NCBI RefSeq assembly: GCF_024166365.1
Contig: NC_064846.1
Location: 24,015,866 to 24,079,865, forward strand
Direction: 5' to 3'
Length of the DNA stretch: 64,000 nucleotides
Origin: Elephas maximus indicus
Taxonomy: Eukaryota; Chordata; Mammalia; Proboscidea; Elephantidae
Under the pieces are notes generated by a model. That model searched no databases, was not told the DNA's origin, and saw only the letters and a program-made list of their open reading frames with translations. Each line of letters starts with the position of its first letter. Positions within the stretch are counted from its first letter, which is position 1. The translations under genes were made by a program, and so were the position numbers. Positions 53,026 through 64,000 of the stretch are shown here, one piece after another.

Positions 53026-53667
53026 GTCTGACAATTTCGTACTGATGCAGGAATCTGAGAATATTACCTAAAGAAATTTGGTGTTGCCTTTGGAGGAGTA
53101 AATTCTGGTGTAGCCTACAGACTTTCTTAGTCTAAATTAAGTTAAGGTCTTAGACGCTGAACTGTTAATGTAAATGCTGCAATTACAAAACACTAACTTA
53201 TTTTTGTGGGAGTAAAGATCATATACAAAAGAATATTTAAATGTACCAATCTGGTGATGATTTGGTATGTGGCCAAGAGGTAGGAAAAGACCTGGAGGTC
53301 ACTTCTGCAGAGGAATTGTGCCGGATGCCACAAAAGTATGAGAAGACATTGCCCATTATTACTTTGAGCAAACTGAAATAGCTTCTTTAATCTAATCCTG
53401 TTCCCAAATTTTGTAATATACTCAAGTATCCACTAGGGGTTACACCAAGACCACTTAAAACCAGAGCTATTCACTTCCAAGAAAAAACATGCTTCCAAAT
53501 TCATTGTACTCCACAAACTCTGATTTTAAAAGATATTCATAGTCACTTAGGCAAAACCTTAGAATAGGGTTTATATTTTATGCTAGAGCAAGCATACTGG
53601 ATAATAGCTAAAGGTAAGCAATATTAACATGAGCTGCCTACATAAAAACTAAATAATTTGAACATAC
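53026..53667. other. STK26 intron remainder
   Basis: No repeat recognised. Confidence 0.4.
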
Positions 53668-53816
53668 GAATCCGAGCCCTCAGAATCCGATTCATCATCA
53701 CTGTGTCCTTCTGCTTTCCATCTCTTAAATCGATCTATCAGTTCAGTCAAATAAGAAGTCTTCTTTGAATTTTTTACAATGAATTTGTGTTTCAGAAGTT
53801 CTTTAGCAGTAGGACG
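53668..53816 (-). CDS. STK26: STK26 exon, residues 262-311
   Basis: 149 nt encoding RPTAKELLKHKFIVKNSKKT then SYLTELIDRFKRWKAEGHSD and DESDSEGSD. It has the kinase-terminal RPTAKELL motif and the acidic linker with a DESD stretch. In MST kinases this linker can be a caspase site (family knowledge). Acceptor TTCCTTAG, donor GTATGT. Confidence 0.96.
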
Positions 53817-54879
53817 CTAAGGAAAAAAAAAGTATATGAATGTTGCTAGGCTCTTGATGATTGCAAGGGGTGGTAAGAAATCATTTAAATTATTGAGCTG
53901 AAAGGTGTGGTCATGAGGACAACTAAAATACTGTAGCATAATAGCTGATTCTAGTTTTAAAGTGGTTCAAACAACCAAATTAAATCCACTACTTTGGTAC
54001 CCATCTGTTAAGCCCAATAGGCAAGACACGGTCTCCCTATCAGCAAATCAGCAGGCAGGGTCTTCTCAAAATCAGAGAAACACATGGCAGGATTATACAG
54101 TAAAGTAAAAATTTAAAAACATTTCAAAATAGAGCTTTAAGATACTTTGATTACATTTATTGTAAATTGAAAAACTGATGAAATCTACACAATGGTTCTC
54201 CATCAAGCATCAATACAAAATACCAATTCTGTAGGGTATATCCCCCCAGCATTTTATTAATAACAGAATGTTCATTATGAACTTAAAAAATAGTTATATC
54301 AAGCTTAGACAATTCTTGTATATTTCTAGTCTCCAGAAGCCATAAGGCAACATTATTTATTTATTTATTTTTAGGCAACTTTCTTTTTAAAAAGTGAAAC
54401 AACTGTACTCAAATTCATCAAAAAAAAATGAGAGGAACCCCCTACACTTTAGAAAAATTATATGACTTCATGCTGGAATTTCTAAACATTAAAGAAAAGT
54501 AGTTAAACAACTTCTCATGAAAAACAAAAATATAGTCTAATAAAAAACATTGTGAAGATTTACACATATACTTTAAAAATGGACATCATCTAAGATAAGT
54601 TATTCTTCTTAAACTTCTTTCCCCTTGAAATAGGAAATGATCAATAAAATAAAGAGGAAGGTGGGGACCAAGAAAAAGGTGCAGGTGAAGGAGAAAAGGA
54701 ACTACGGGTCTGGTTAAGAATTGAATAGAATTAGCAATACAGAAGGAAGAACCAGGTTCCTGGATGGACCGTTGACAATTTTCACATGCATTGTACCCCC
54801 CACTGTAGGGAAAGCCACCTTCGCTGTATGTAGATCTATTAACAGAAAACAAATAGTAGTAATAGCAATATATACTCAC
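53817..54879. other. STK26 intron
   Basis: 1.06 kb, A+T-rich with a (TTTA)n patch at about 54,355-54,372. No repeat family recognised. Confidence 0.5.
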
Positions 54880-55065
54880 AAATGATGGATCTTTGTTCAA
54901 GCAAGCATCAATGAACTCCTTAAAGGATTTAGTAAAGTCTCCAACAAGAGTTGGAGGATTGTTCTTTGGAATAAGAAACAGAACTCTCATTGGATGCATG
55001 TCGGAGTTAGGTGGCTCTCCTTTGGCTAGTTCAATAGCAGTAATTCCCAATGACCAAATGTCAGC
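54880..55065 (-). CDS. STK26: STK26 exon, residues 200-261
   Basis: 186 nt, phase 0, encoding [20 protein letters not shown] through [15 protein letters not shown]. This is the C-lobe of the kinase, including the DIWSLG helix F motif. Acceptor TACCTTAG, donor GTGAGT. I recognised no difference from the human protein here. Confidence 0.97.
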
Positions 55066-55239
55066 CTAAGGTAAGAGAAAGAAAAGAAATATCATCTCAA
55101 GACTCCACTGCAACACACTGTTCAAACAAACAGCCTGTGGAATTGAATGGTCATACAGTATCAATGTGTCTCAAGAAATGTGGTGTTAATACATTTTGAC
55201 TAATAGACTTCATTTACTGAAAAATAAAGACAATTATTG

Positions 55240-55765
55240 AATTCCTTACTATGTGCCAGGCATCATCCCAGGCAGTAAGGATTCAAGCTGTGAATAAGAC
55301 AGACAAAAATCCCTCCTCTCAAGGGGCTTGCATTCTAGTAGGGGGGACAGATAAATAAATCAATAATACAATGACAGATGGGTGCTAAATTCTATGAAGA
55401 AAATAATAAAGCAGGGCAAGAGAATAATGACTAACGGGGCTAAGGCATTGCATATTTATACAGGATGGCCAGGAGAGCTTTTCTCTTTGGGTAATATTTA
55501 AATAGAGACCATATTGCAAGGAAGGTTATTCAAAACAGACGAAAGAGCAAGTACAAAGGTCCTGAGGCCGGAGTGTACTTGGTATGCTTGAGGAACAACA
55601 ACGAAGCCACTGTGGCCGGAGCTGACAGAGTTCAGAGGAGAGTGGTAAAAGATGAGGCTGGAGAGGTAGCTAAGGGCCCAATCATGGACAGCCTTATATA
55701 TCATAGTAAGGATACCTTGGATTTTATTCTAAGTGGGATGGAAAGCCATTGAAGGGAATAGACCT
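55240..55765 (+). repeat. Old interspersed repeat (same family as 18,560)
   Basis: TACTATGTGCCAGGCATCAT, GGGGCTTGCATTCTAGTAGG, AAGGTCCTGAGGCCGGAGTG and GTGGGATGGAAAGCCATTGA in the same order as the other copies. Confidence 0.6.
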
Positions 55766-55911
55766 CAAATGTTACTAGCATCAAGGAAATTTAAGCAGCA
55801 GAGTTTGACGCTTGAAAAGAAATGAAAACCAAGGCAGTTTATTAAATAGGATAGTGCAGCACTTAAATATTATTATTACAAACAAAACAGTTTGCTCTGG
55901 TAACCCCTTAC

Positions 55912-56069
55912 TTTTGAGTCATAAGCCGACTGCTGAATAACTTCAGGAGCCATCCAAAATGGAGTTCCTACAAAGGTATTTCTTTTAATTTGTGTATCTG
56001 TCAGCTGGCCAGCAACTCCAAAGTCAGCAAGTTTAACATCTCCTTGTTCTGAGAGCAAGACATTGGCAG
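55912..56069 (-). CDS. STK26: STK26 exon, residues 147-199 (DFG and activation loop)
   Basis: 158 nt encoding [18 protein letters not shown], the activation segment [16 protein letters not shown] and QQSAYDSK. It contains the Mg-binding DFG, phospho-acceptor Thr178 and the APE motif. Acceptor TCCTCCTAG, donor GTAAGG. Confidence 0.97.
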
Positions 56070-56153
56070 CTAGGAGGAAAAAAAGGAATGGTAAAACTCA
56101 GCTTCCTCAGAATGCATCTATTTTTCTCTGGTTCATATAAGACTTTTGTATAC

Positions 56154-56262
56154 CTTTTATGTCCCGGTGAATTTTCTTTTCGGAATGCAGATAGTCCAGA
56201 CCTTTCAAAATTTCCTTTAGCATGGTAGCAATCTGGAACTCATCAAACGGACCAGCTCGCAG
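56154..56262 (-). CDS. STK26: STK26 exon, residues 111-146
   Basis: 109 nt encoding [20 protein letters not shown] then [16 protein letters not shown]. It carries the catalytic-loop HRD aspartate. Acceptor CCCCCAAG, donor GTATAC. A CA microsatellite lies just upstream of the acceptor. Intron to the previous exon is about 5.65 kb. Confidence 0.97.
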
Positions 56263-57662
56263 CTTGGGGGAAAAACACACACACACACAGGTACATAAAA
56301 GTGTGGAAAAAATACAATTCAAAATTGATATTATCTTTGAATAATGGAATCACTTAAATATATGAAGTAGTTCTGTTTATTAAGCAAATGAGGAAAAAAT
56401 GTCTAAATTGTGGAGGAAGAGAGCAAAAGAGTTAAGCCAAGGGCTGAATAGGTTTTTAAATGATTACATTTAATCTTGACAGACAATATAAGCACTTTTA
56501 CCTATAAAAACAAAAAGCTAGCTTCAATTCTGAGGTTCCTGAATATAAATTTTACATGAAAGAGTCAACAAACATGCTTAAAGGATGACAGAACAAGCTA
56601 TGCTTTTCTTTTTGTTTTCAGACGGGAAAAAAGGAAACCAACTACTTCAATTTTGGCATTTTCTGTTAAAAAAAGTTATGAAATATTTACACTAAACTGA
56701 TGCTTAGATCAGACAGTACGTAACATTTTGCAGCAACCCAACTTGATCATATGAATCAGCTGTAGCACAATTCTCAGCATTTACATCTTTCAATAATATG
56801 GCAAAGCACAGAACCTTTTGGAGACTCAAATTTAAAGTTTAGCCAGGAATATAATAATTACACTGTTCAGACTTTCATTGTTGACAAAAAAAAAAAAGAG
56901 GAAAAAAAAAAAAGATCAAACCGTGGAGGGATAAGGTTTTTCAAATACATGTAACACATTTCTCTTTCTTTCCCCATCCCTGCACCAAAGCCAATCGTTC
57001 CAACTGGAATACAAGGAAAGCAATGATTAGGTTTCAGGAGAATTTGTAATGGAATATCTGAAAATCTCTCTTGAAAATACATGGTTCTTTTAAAATTCTG
57101 GTACCTCATAAAACACAAACACTGGACTGTACAATATTATTACAGGAAAGGGTGGGAATCTAGTCAGAGCTGAGGGAGAGTTCTGTTTGCCGGTAGGAGG
57201 GAAGAGGTAGTGAAAATCAAATGCTAGGCCGGCTCTGCCACACACTGGGAGGGATTCACAGCTCTTTGGCACCTTGTGCATTTCATCTTACATGAATGCC
57301 ATATTTATGCTGAATAAAGGACACTCTCATGTGGAAATTTAACAGCTTAAAATAGAACCCATATTTTGGCCTCACCATTTAGTATTAACTGTGGGCTGTG
57401 TATATCGTATACTCCAGAGACTTCTGTAGTTCAATAGGTCCCTTTCCTAGGTAATATTATCTATTTACTTTCAAATCTACCCACTTCCACCCGCAAATGT
57501 TTCTATTTAAACAGTTGTGATTAAAGTCATTCTAAAAGGTGAAAATGGCACATTATTTTAATGATTACTAGCAATGAAATACTCAAGTGCTACCAAATAG
57601 TTAAAGGACAAATGTCATATTATTTAAGATTGGTACTCAGTATCACTGATCATAAAATGGTG
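56263..57662. other. STK26 intron, repeat-poor part
   Basis: 1.4 kb with only A-rich runs (56,885-56,915) and a CA tract at 56,276-56,289. Confidence 0.5.
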
Positions 57663-57815
57663 GCTGGACCCTGGTGGCGTAGTGGTTAAGTGCTATGGCT
57701 GCTAACCAAGAGGTTGGCAGTTCGAATCCACCAGGTGCTCCTTGGAAACTCTATCAGGCAGTTCTACTCTGTCCTGTAGGGTCGCTATGAGTTGGAATCG
57801 ACTCGACGGCAGTAA
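57663..57815 (+). mobile_element. AfroSINE (short form)
   Basis: GGACCCTGGTGGCGTAGTGG through AATCGACTCGACGGCAGT, near the consensus. It is followed by a (TA)n(CA)n microsatellite at 57,819-57,843. Confidence 0.94.
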
Positions 57816-57845
57816 GTTTATATATATATATATATACACACACTT

Positions 57846-58017
57846 GCTGTTCTACTAGCCAAAGTGTTGGCAGTTCGAACCCACCCAGAGGTACCTCAGA
57901 AGACATGCCTGGCAATCTGCTTTGGAAGGGTCATAGCCTATAGAGCACAGTTCTACTCTGTCACACATGAGGCGACTATGAATTGGAATCAACTCAATGG
58001 CAACTAACAACAACTTA
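57846..58017 (+). mobile_element. AfroSINE-related fragment with CAA tail
   Basis: GTTGGCAGTTCGAACCCACC through GGCAACTAACAACAACTT. The tRNA-like head is missing. It sits head-to-tail after the previous SINE across the microsatellite. Confidence 0.85.
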
Positions 58018-58129
58018 AGAAATTGACCAAGGTCCATGTGGCTATCATTTCTGAAGGACTTCTAAAAGTGACCTGGATGAGTCAATGTACCACCTGACAC
58101 AGAATTAAAAAAAAAATTAAGTAAAAGCA

Positions 58130-58350
58130 AACAAAAACTGGGGCAAACTGTTTACACACTTAGCTGCTAAAGAAAAGGTTGGAGGATCAGGTCTACCCAG
58201 AGATGTTTTGGAAGAAAGACCTGCTGATCTACTTCAGAAAAATCAGCCATTGAAAACCCTTTGGTGCACTGTTCTACTCTGACACACATGGGGTCGGTCA
58301 CCATAAGTCAGAGTTGATTCAATGGTAACTGGTTAGGCTAGGTTAAAGTT
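58130..58350 (+). mobile_element. AfroSINE-related element (AGAAAGACCTGCTGATC variant)
   Basis: Head GGGGCAAACTGTTTACACAC is degenerate. Body GAAAGACCTGCTGATCTACT and GATTCAATGGTAACTGG. Confidence 0.8.
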
Positions 58351-59188
58351 AAAGACACATTAGCTTATCTGCTATATTTAGGGTCAGGTTAAAATGCTGT
58401 AAAAGTAAAATCTCAATTAACTGGGTGCTAGAGGCTGGAGGATGAAAGAAGAAACTGTGGCAGGGAAATGGACATTGGGTGGTGGAGCTGGTGGTTTTAT
58501 CTGGTTCATTATCTGTTAGCCAGAAGACTGTCCCAAACCTATGATCAGAATGTTTCCTTAGACATGATAGTAATGATTAGAAAAGGAAAAAATAGGGAGT
58601 TGAGATGAGAAGGAAGGTAGAGGAGATGAAACAGAGCTTTGTTTTTTATTTCCAATGCAACCTTGGAGTGCCTAATTGAACTTCTCTTCAATGACTGAAG
58701 ACCTTGCCATGTCCCTAACAGGTACACAGCCAGTGTCCTAGCCTTGTGTAATTTACTGCTGTTGTCAACTGAGGATAAGCTCATCCAAAGATTGTACACT
58801 TGTGGGCCTGTGCATTTTCCCCATACTCCTTTAACTTCCAGCCACGTGGTTATGTTACACTATGCCATGCCTTCTCTTATGTTAGCATATTGTTTCCAAC
58901 ATTTTTTTCTTGGTGCTCATGTTTAATTCCATTCACCTTATTATATGTGTTTTTTTGAAAGTTACTGCAATTCTTTTTGGAAAGAAATGGAGTATAAAAA
59001 ATTCAATAAAATAACACACCCAATCTTGACATACAGACTGTATAATAGACATAAGTTACAAGTTCATAATCTCATGTAATTCCATTAGTTGGATACCAGC
59101 TTAAGGTCATAAACACTCTGTTCAGCATCCTTCTTGTTTTCTCTTATTTCCAGTCACAGGGCCCTCCACTAAGTCTAATCTTTTCTTA
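58351..59188. other. STK26 intron stretch
   Basis: No repeat recognised. Confidence 0.4.
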
Positions 59189-59347
59189 AAAAATCCATTG
59201 CCATCAGGTCAATTCGAACTCATAGCGACCCTATAGGACAGAGTAGAACTGCCCCATAGAGTTTCCAAGGAGCACCTGGTGGGTTTGAACTGCTGACCCT
59301 TTAGTTAGCAGGCATAGCACTTAACCACTACACCACCAGGGTTTCCA
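59189..59347 (-). mobile_element. AfroSINE (short form)
   Basis: Duplication AATCTTTTCTTA (59,177-59,188) and AATCCTTTCTTA (59,348-59,359). Confidence 0.95.
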
Positions 59348-59514
59348 AATCCTTTCTTAGGCTCCCTAAATGATAGCATTCTTTTGTAGAGGGCTATACA
59401 TAGAGAAGGAATGGCACATTTTCTCGTCCTTTGCTTTACTGTCTATAAACTACAGTTAAGTGAGGTTTATAATTAAGTTGCAATATTATTGAATTTTAGA
59501 GCTAGAAAAACAAA

Positions 59515-59655
59515 ACCAGGGAGAGTACAAATCCTATTTCTTCATTTTACATTTGAGGAAACTAAGGCACAAAGAGGTTAAATGGCTTGCCAAATATTAG
59601 TCAGGAAGTGAGTGGCAAAACCAAGACTAGTACCTAGGTTTCTTGATTCTTGGCA
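59515..59655 (-). mobile_element. MIR
   Basis: TTTGAGGAAACTAAGGCACA then GAGGTTAAATGGCTTGCC. Confidence 0.65.
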
Positions 59656-59969
59656 AATACAGTTCCAACAACATTGTAAATCGGTTAAATTTATACTAAT
59701 TGGTATTTTACTAGGCACAGATCAGAATGGCGCTATGAGATGAAGAATGCACAATCATTTTACAGGCAGATTTCATAAAACTGACCAAACCACTATTGGA
59801 GGATATAGGTTGTGTTAGTTAAGGTTGGGCCAGTGTGCAATGCTTAACATTGTCATCAGTGATCCTGAGGAACGAAGTGGACTAGTTTTGCAAATGTCTA
59901 CAAAATGGTGAGAGATGTCGAGAGCATGTTGGGGGACCAGAGGAAGTAACTGTGATATATTTGGAAAGG

Positions 59970-60392
59970 TCTCTTATTAAGGATTGAATTATGCCCCCCC
60001 ATATATGTGTTGTAAGTCCTAACCTCTATACCTGTGGTTACAAGCCCACTTGGGAATGGGTAGTCTTCATTATGTTAATGAGACAGGATTAGTGTAATGT
60101 GTATCTTGAGTCAATCTCTTTAGAGATATAAAAAGAGGTTAAATGAGTAATCAGAGAGAGAGAGACAGATGAGTGAAGACAGGTGTCAATCCACAAGAAG
60201 ACAGCCCAGGAGCAGAAGCTCAGAAGAGGCAAGGACCTTCTTCCAGAGCCGACAGAGAGAGAAAGCCTTCCCCTAGAGCTGGCACCCTGAATTCAGACTT
60301 ACAGTCTCCTAAACTGTGAGAAAATAAATTCTGTTTGTTAAAGCCACCCATCTGTGGCATTTTTGTTATAGCAGCACTAGATAACTAAGATA
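59970..60392 (+). mobile_element. ERVL-MaLR-type solo LTR
   Basis: AAGGATTGAATTATGCCCCC through ACTAGATAACTAAGATA. It matches the LTR at 24,840, including the GAGTCAATCTCTTTAGAGAT block and the AATAAATTCTGTTTGTTAA region. No internal genes. Confidence 0.75.
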
Positions 60393-61780
60393 GCTCCTGA
60401 TATTTAAAACATGGAAGAGAGATCATGGGACAATTGAGAGGGTTCTCGTTGGAGTTAATGAACAAACTGTTGTATAATAAGACTACGTGACAAGACAAAT
60501 AGAAATAAGATCATTTAATTTCAAGAGGAGAACGAGGTCTGACTTCATAGGCATGAAAGATTATTATATAAACAGCAGTGGTGTTCTCTCACTAGAGAGG
60601 AGAAAGTAAGAAAAAAATAAACTCGAGCTTTAGGATGTAAGAATTAGATTAGACTCCAGGAAGGATTACCTAACTTGAAATTGATTAAAACCGAGATGAA
60701 TTCCTAGAAGTAGATAAGGCTCTCCAGCAAGGTTAACTACAATTTCTTTAGAATGGTTTAAGTTTGGTTTTGCCTAATGGGAAGAAAATCTCTAATGGTC
60801 ATTTCTATTCATAGGACTATTTGAAACTTTGAGTCGTTGGCAATCAGGGTTAAAACCTTTTTTAAAAAAATCAATCACTTTCAAGTAGAAAAATTCATCC
60901 CTGCTTAAAAAAAAGGAATTAAAATATTACTTGATGATCTTAATCATTAAAGACTTTCTTCTTAGAGTATTCTCTATAATTTCAAAGGCAGAAGCATGCC
61001 AATGAACTCTAAGTCACCTAATGTTAAAGATGGAAGAGAACTTAGAAATAACTTGGCACAACTTCTTTGTTTTATAGGACACCAAGACCAGGGAGTTTGT
61101 GTGTCTGGTTCTTAGATACAGATGTAATCATAAGTAGAGCCAGCCTTATAACCCTGAACTCCCATAGGTCATCACAGTCATCTTTCTACTACACAAAGTT
61201 ATCTCTAACATGATATGCTGTCACATCAATAAAGATTTTAAAGAGAAAAAAAAATTGATACATCCACACTAAACTTGAGGGGAAAACAGTGTTTCTCAAA
61301 GGCATTTTGTGTGTGACTGTTTTGTTAGGTGGACCTTTTCCTGCCCACTGAAGGGTGTTTAGCATCCTGGTCCCTGCTCACTAAAATGGCAGTAGCCCAT
61401 TTAAGTCCTTGTGATAACCAAAGATGCTGTCATGTTGCCAGATGACCTACAGAGGGGCAGAGAGGACTCCACTGGGTCTGTAGGCCTACTTAGAAGCCAA
61501 GCAGCACTTGGGGACAGCTACCTGCACCAAACATTTTTTTTTAAAATCTAAGAAGAAACAGTCTATTCAGAGATAAGCTTGCCAAGTCAAACTCTAAACT
61601 GACAGCAATTGTCACATACATACTCCTAATTTAGGGGCTTCATTTTATAAAGCTACTTGCATTTCTTACATACTTGGCATGTCAGCACCATGCTCAATCC
61701 TGCAATACAGCTGGGTCTACATAAGAGTAGTGGTCCTGAAGAGAGAGTTTAATTTGAACATATTAACTAAAACGACCAGT
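60393..61780. other. STK26 intron, repeat-poor part
   Basis: About 1.4 kb with no confidently recognised repeat. Confidence 0.4.
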
Positions 61781-61781
61781 C

Positions 61782-61832
61782 ACCCCTTGTTGTTGAGTCA
61801 ATTCCAACTCATAGTGACCCTATAGCTTGCCC
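61782..61832 (-). mobile_element. AfroSINE 3'-end fragment
   Basis: CCTTGTTGTTGAGTCAATTC and CATAGTGACCCTATAG only. It is 80 bp from an STK26 exon. Confidence 0.75.
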
Positions 61833-61912
61833 TAAAGCCATTGCATACTTCGATTAAAAGAAAAAAGTTAAAGTTTGAATGGATGCATGTGTGATTATTT
61901 AAAAATACTTAC

Positions 61913-61969
61913 AAGATCCAGTGCCGAACCACCACCCAGGTATTCCATTATTATCCATAACTTTGAACC
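61913..61969 (-). CDS. STK26: STK26 exon, residues 92-110
   Basis: 57 nt, phase 0, encoding GSKLWIIMEYLGGGSALDL. It contains the hinge MEYLGGGS of the kinase ATP site. Acceptor TTTTACAG, donor GTAAGT. It is the most 5' STK26 exon in the window; preceding exons should lie beyond 64,000. Confidence 0.96.
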
Positions 61970-63711
61970 CTGTAAAAGCCATGAAACAATTTAATTATAA
62001 ATCTGAAACAAATAACATATTGTTATAAAATTGGATATACCAATGCACTGATACTAAAATATTTGTTTATAATCAATTGTTTAGAACCCAGAATGACCAA
62101 AAAGCAACTTCTGAACCTTGGTTCCCCAAACTAATTATTTGTCCTATGATAAAAATATAACAAAGAAGAGCTGTTGAAATATTAGCAATTTTTTAAAAAC
62201 CCAGAAAAACAAACTGTATCTTTAAATGATTACCTCGAATGGTGATATTGAAAAGACAGTTACATTAAAGAATAAGGAGGTAAATGGAGATGTGCAGAAA
62301 TTTTGAATGGGGCTTCTGGGTACTTCCTACAGGATTTTAGAGTTTGAGGACACTGGATATATTTCTTATTTCAGTTATTAGCCTTTATTTGTTATAATGT
62401 AGTGCATAATTTTTACCAGCCATAGTTAATGGGCATTTTTTTTTTTTTATATACAGAACCTAGAAATAATATTGGGTTTTTTTCCCTTTGGGATAAACGG
62501 GTAAGAAAAAGGGAATGTGTAGCTTTAAAAGTATGTGATTACTATGATAACTCCAGGTAGAATTAACTTTACTGTGAGTTATACAAGAGGAAATGGAACT
62601 CACAGAGAACACATATATATGTATTCCAAAACAAATGTATACACACACACACACCATTCAGTTTTATCAGTTAAAAATTGAAATAAACCATTAAACCCTT
62701 GTTTTATTTCAGCTCTATTGTCCTATACCATTTCATGAGTAGTATTCTCTGAATGTCTGTGGGACCACGGAGTTGACTGGAAGTGTTACGTGTGCTTTTA
62801 CTATGCTGGCAGCCGACAAGTTGTGAATGGACTGTGTTCCAGAAGTTCATTTCTAAGTAAGATGTTGAGAATTTTAAAAAGCAAGTATTTTCCCATAATG
62901 ATGTCTAGGCTCCTGGAGTAGTCGCCCTAAAAGAGAATTTAATGCAAATGTATCTGTAGTACAGCATGAAGAGCACCAGAGAAACTAACTACTATTTATA
63001 CCACAACGTTTCTATGGGAAAAATACATGCAGTGTTGTGCTTCAACTGCAATGCCAGGAATGCATTTCTTAGTTTTACAGTCCCAGCTGTAGGAGGCTGA
63101 TCTCATGCTACTGCTGGTAGCCCTACAAACCCTAAAATCCCTGGGAAGACCTCAGAAGTTCCATTCAAAATCCCTAAGTATCTCCATGGGGCTGGGGATT
63201 TATCAAGGCAGAGAATGGACTCTAGTGATGTGATGAGGAGTGCTTAGGTAAGAGTACAGAGTTGAAGAATCAGCCTCGGGACAGGCACTGAGAGGACAGG
63301 ATGAGTCAAATTAAGATAAAAACATCCCTCCCTTCTTTCTTGATGTTGACACTATGGTGACTGTGTCAGAAAAGATGCAATGTTTCCCCTACCCTCTCTC
63401 CAATAATCTTCACATCCACCTTGTCCTGCCATAGCAGGCGGGCCTGAACTCAAGAAAGAAAGATGGCACCTGGAGCTGAGAGTCCTTGTTAGCAGCAGTG
63501 ACTACAGTAGGAAAGAGAGGAAATAAGTCCCCCACAACAGTAGGGAGGGAAAGGGAGTTCTAAGAGCAGTTCATGTAGCTTATATTTATGTATAGAAATT
63601 TGGCATCCAGAACCTGAGAACTGGGGATCTGAGGCATCTTTATACTTTTTTCACAACGGTTTAGAGCATGAGAATTTTTTTCTTTTGCCACATGTCTGTG
63701 TCTAACAAGTG
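61970..63711. other. STK26 intron upstream of the residue 92-110 exon
   Basis: No recognised repeat or exon. I looked for the preceding STK26 exon (VTKYYGSYLK region) and did not find it. A short CA tract lies at 62,641-62,654. Confidence 0.5.
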
Positions 63712-63720
63712 CTATACTGT

Positions 63721-63888
63721 GCCTCCAAAAACTCAAACCTGTTGCTGTTGAATCGATTCTGCCTCATAGAGGCCTTACAGGACAGAGTCGAACTGCCCTA
63801 TAGTGTTTCCAAGGAGCAGCTGGTGGATTCACAGTGCTGACCTTTTGGTTAGCAGCCGAGCTCTTAACCACTGCGGTCACCAGGGCTC
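63721..63888 (-). mobile_element. AfroSINE (short form)
   Basis: Duplication CTATACTGT at 63,712-63,720 and 63,889-63,897. Last repeat before the window end. Confidence 0.94.
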
Positions 63889-64000
63889 CTATACTGTATC
63901 TAGAGGCTAGAATTAAAATCACACAGCCTACTAATACTTCATCTTCACTGGCTTATGACTTCAGAATGATTCCCATTTCTTTACCTGACATTTAAAATAA

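Larger units (their letters stand above)
48118..61969 (-). other. STK26: STK26 (MST4) gene, last nine coding exons and 3'UTR
   Basis: STK26/MST4 is a GCKIII-subfamily Ste20-like serine/threonine kinase. It binds GM130 at the Golgi and CCM3/PDCD10 in STRIPAK, and acts in polarity, migration and apoptosis. Nine exons on the - strand (57, 109, 158, 186, 149, 94, 63, 137 and 25 nt) splice in frame through AG/GT sites to 325 residues plus stop. They match human residues 92-416. The HRD motif (D144), DFG motif (D162), activation-loop T178 and APE motif are all present, so the catalytic half looks active. The Gly-rich loop and catalytic Lys exons lie beyond the right edge of the window. Substitutions relative to the human protein I recall are few and mostly conservative. 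Confidence 0.97.

Noticed and set aside
54586-55050. 154-codon open frame on the - strand
   Set aside because: Its first part is the STK26 exon 54880-55065 and the rest is intron read-through.

Overview
This is mammalian nuclear DNA. It carries large introns with GT-AG splice sites, two vertebrate protein genes, and dense SINE, LINE, LTR and DNA-transposon copies. The dominant SINE has a head of the type CCCTGGTGGTGCAGTGGTTAA and a tail of the type GGTCGCTATGAGTCGGAATC. The non-L1 LINE is an RTE-clade element that shares that tail. This pairing is the AfroSINE/RTE1 signature of Afrotheria, and an elephant or another paenungulate fits best. The species is an inference from repeats. FRMD7 next to STK26 places the window in the region orthologous to human Xq26.

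Layout. From 1 to about 10.2 kb there are repeats upstream of FRMD7 coding exon 2. This is probably intron 1; I found no coding exon 1 here. From 10,234 to 46,289 on the + strand lie FRMD7 coding exons 2-12. All join in frame through canonical splice sites and encode 692 residues, or an estimated 711 with the missing 19-residue first exon (human: 714). Intron 5 (16.1-33.6 kb) is a 17.4-kb insertion sink. It holds a near full-length RTE, a repeatedly interrupted old L1, a MaLR-type LTR pair, a younger truncated L1 and many AfroSINEs. Intron 8 holds a second near full-length RTE on the opposite strand.

From 61,969 down to 49,661 on the - strand lie the last nine coding exons of STK26 (MST4). 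They encode residues 92-416, from kinase subdomain V to the stop codon. The amino-terminal exons lie beyond 64 kb. FRMD7 and STK26 are tail to tail, with predicted 3' ends about 0.9 kb apart.

The genes are not an operon and are not known to act in one pathway. FRMD7 is a FERM-domain cytoskeletal adaptor linked to X-linked infantile nystagmus. STK26 is a GCKIII Ste20-type kinase of the Golgi and STRIPAK complexes. Both reading frames look intact.

I see no undescribed defence, metabolic or regulatory system. The most informative material is in the transposable elements: a tRNA-Gly-headed SINE whose body is built from RTE 5' and 3' ends, an internally deleted RTE derivative with a perfect target-site duplication, a two-SINE composite sharing one duplication, a possible SINE+RTE composite, and telomere-like repeats in a SINE tail.
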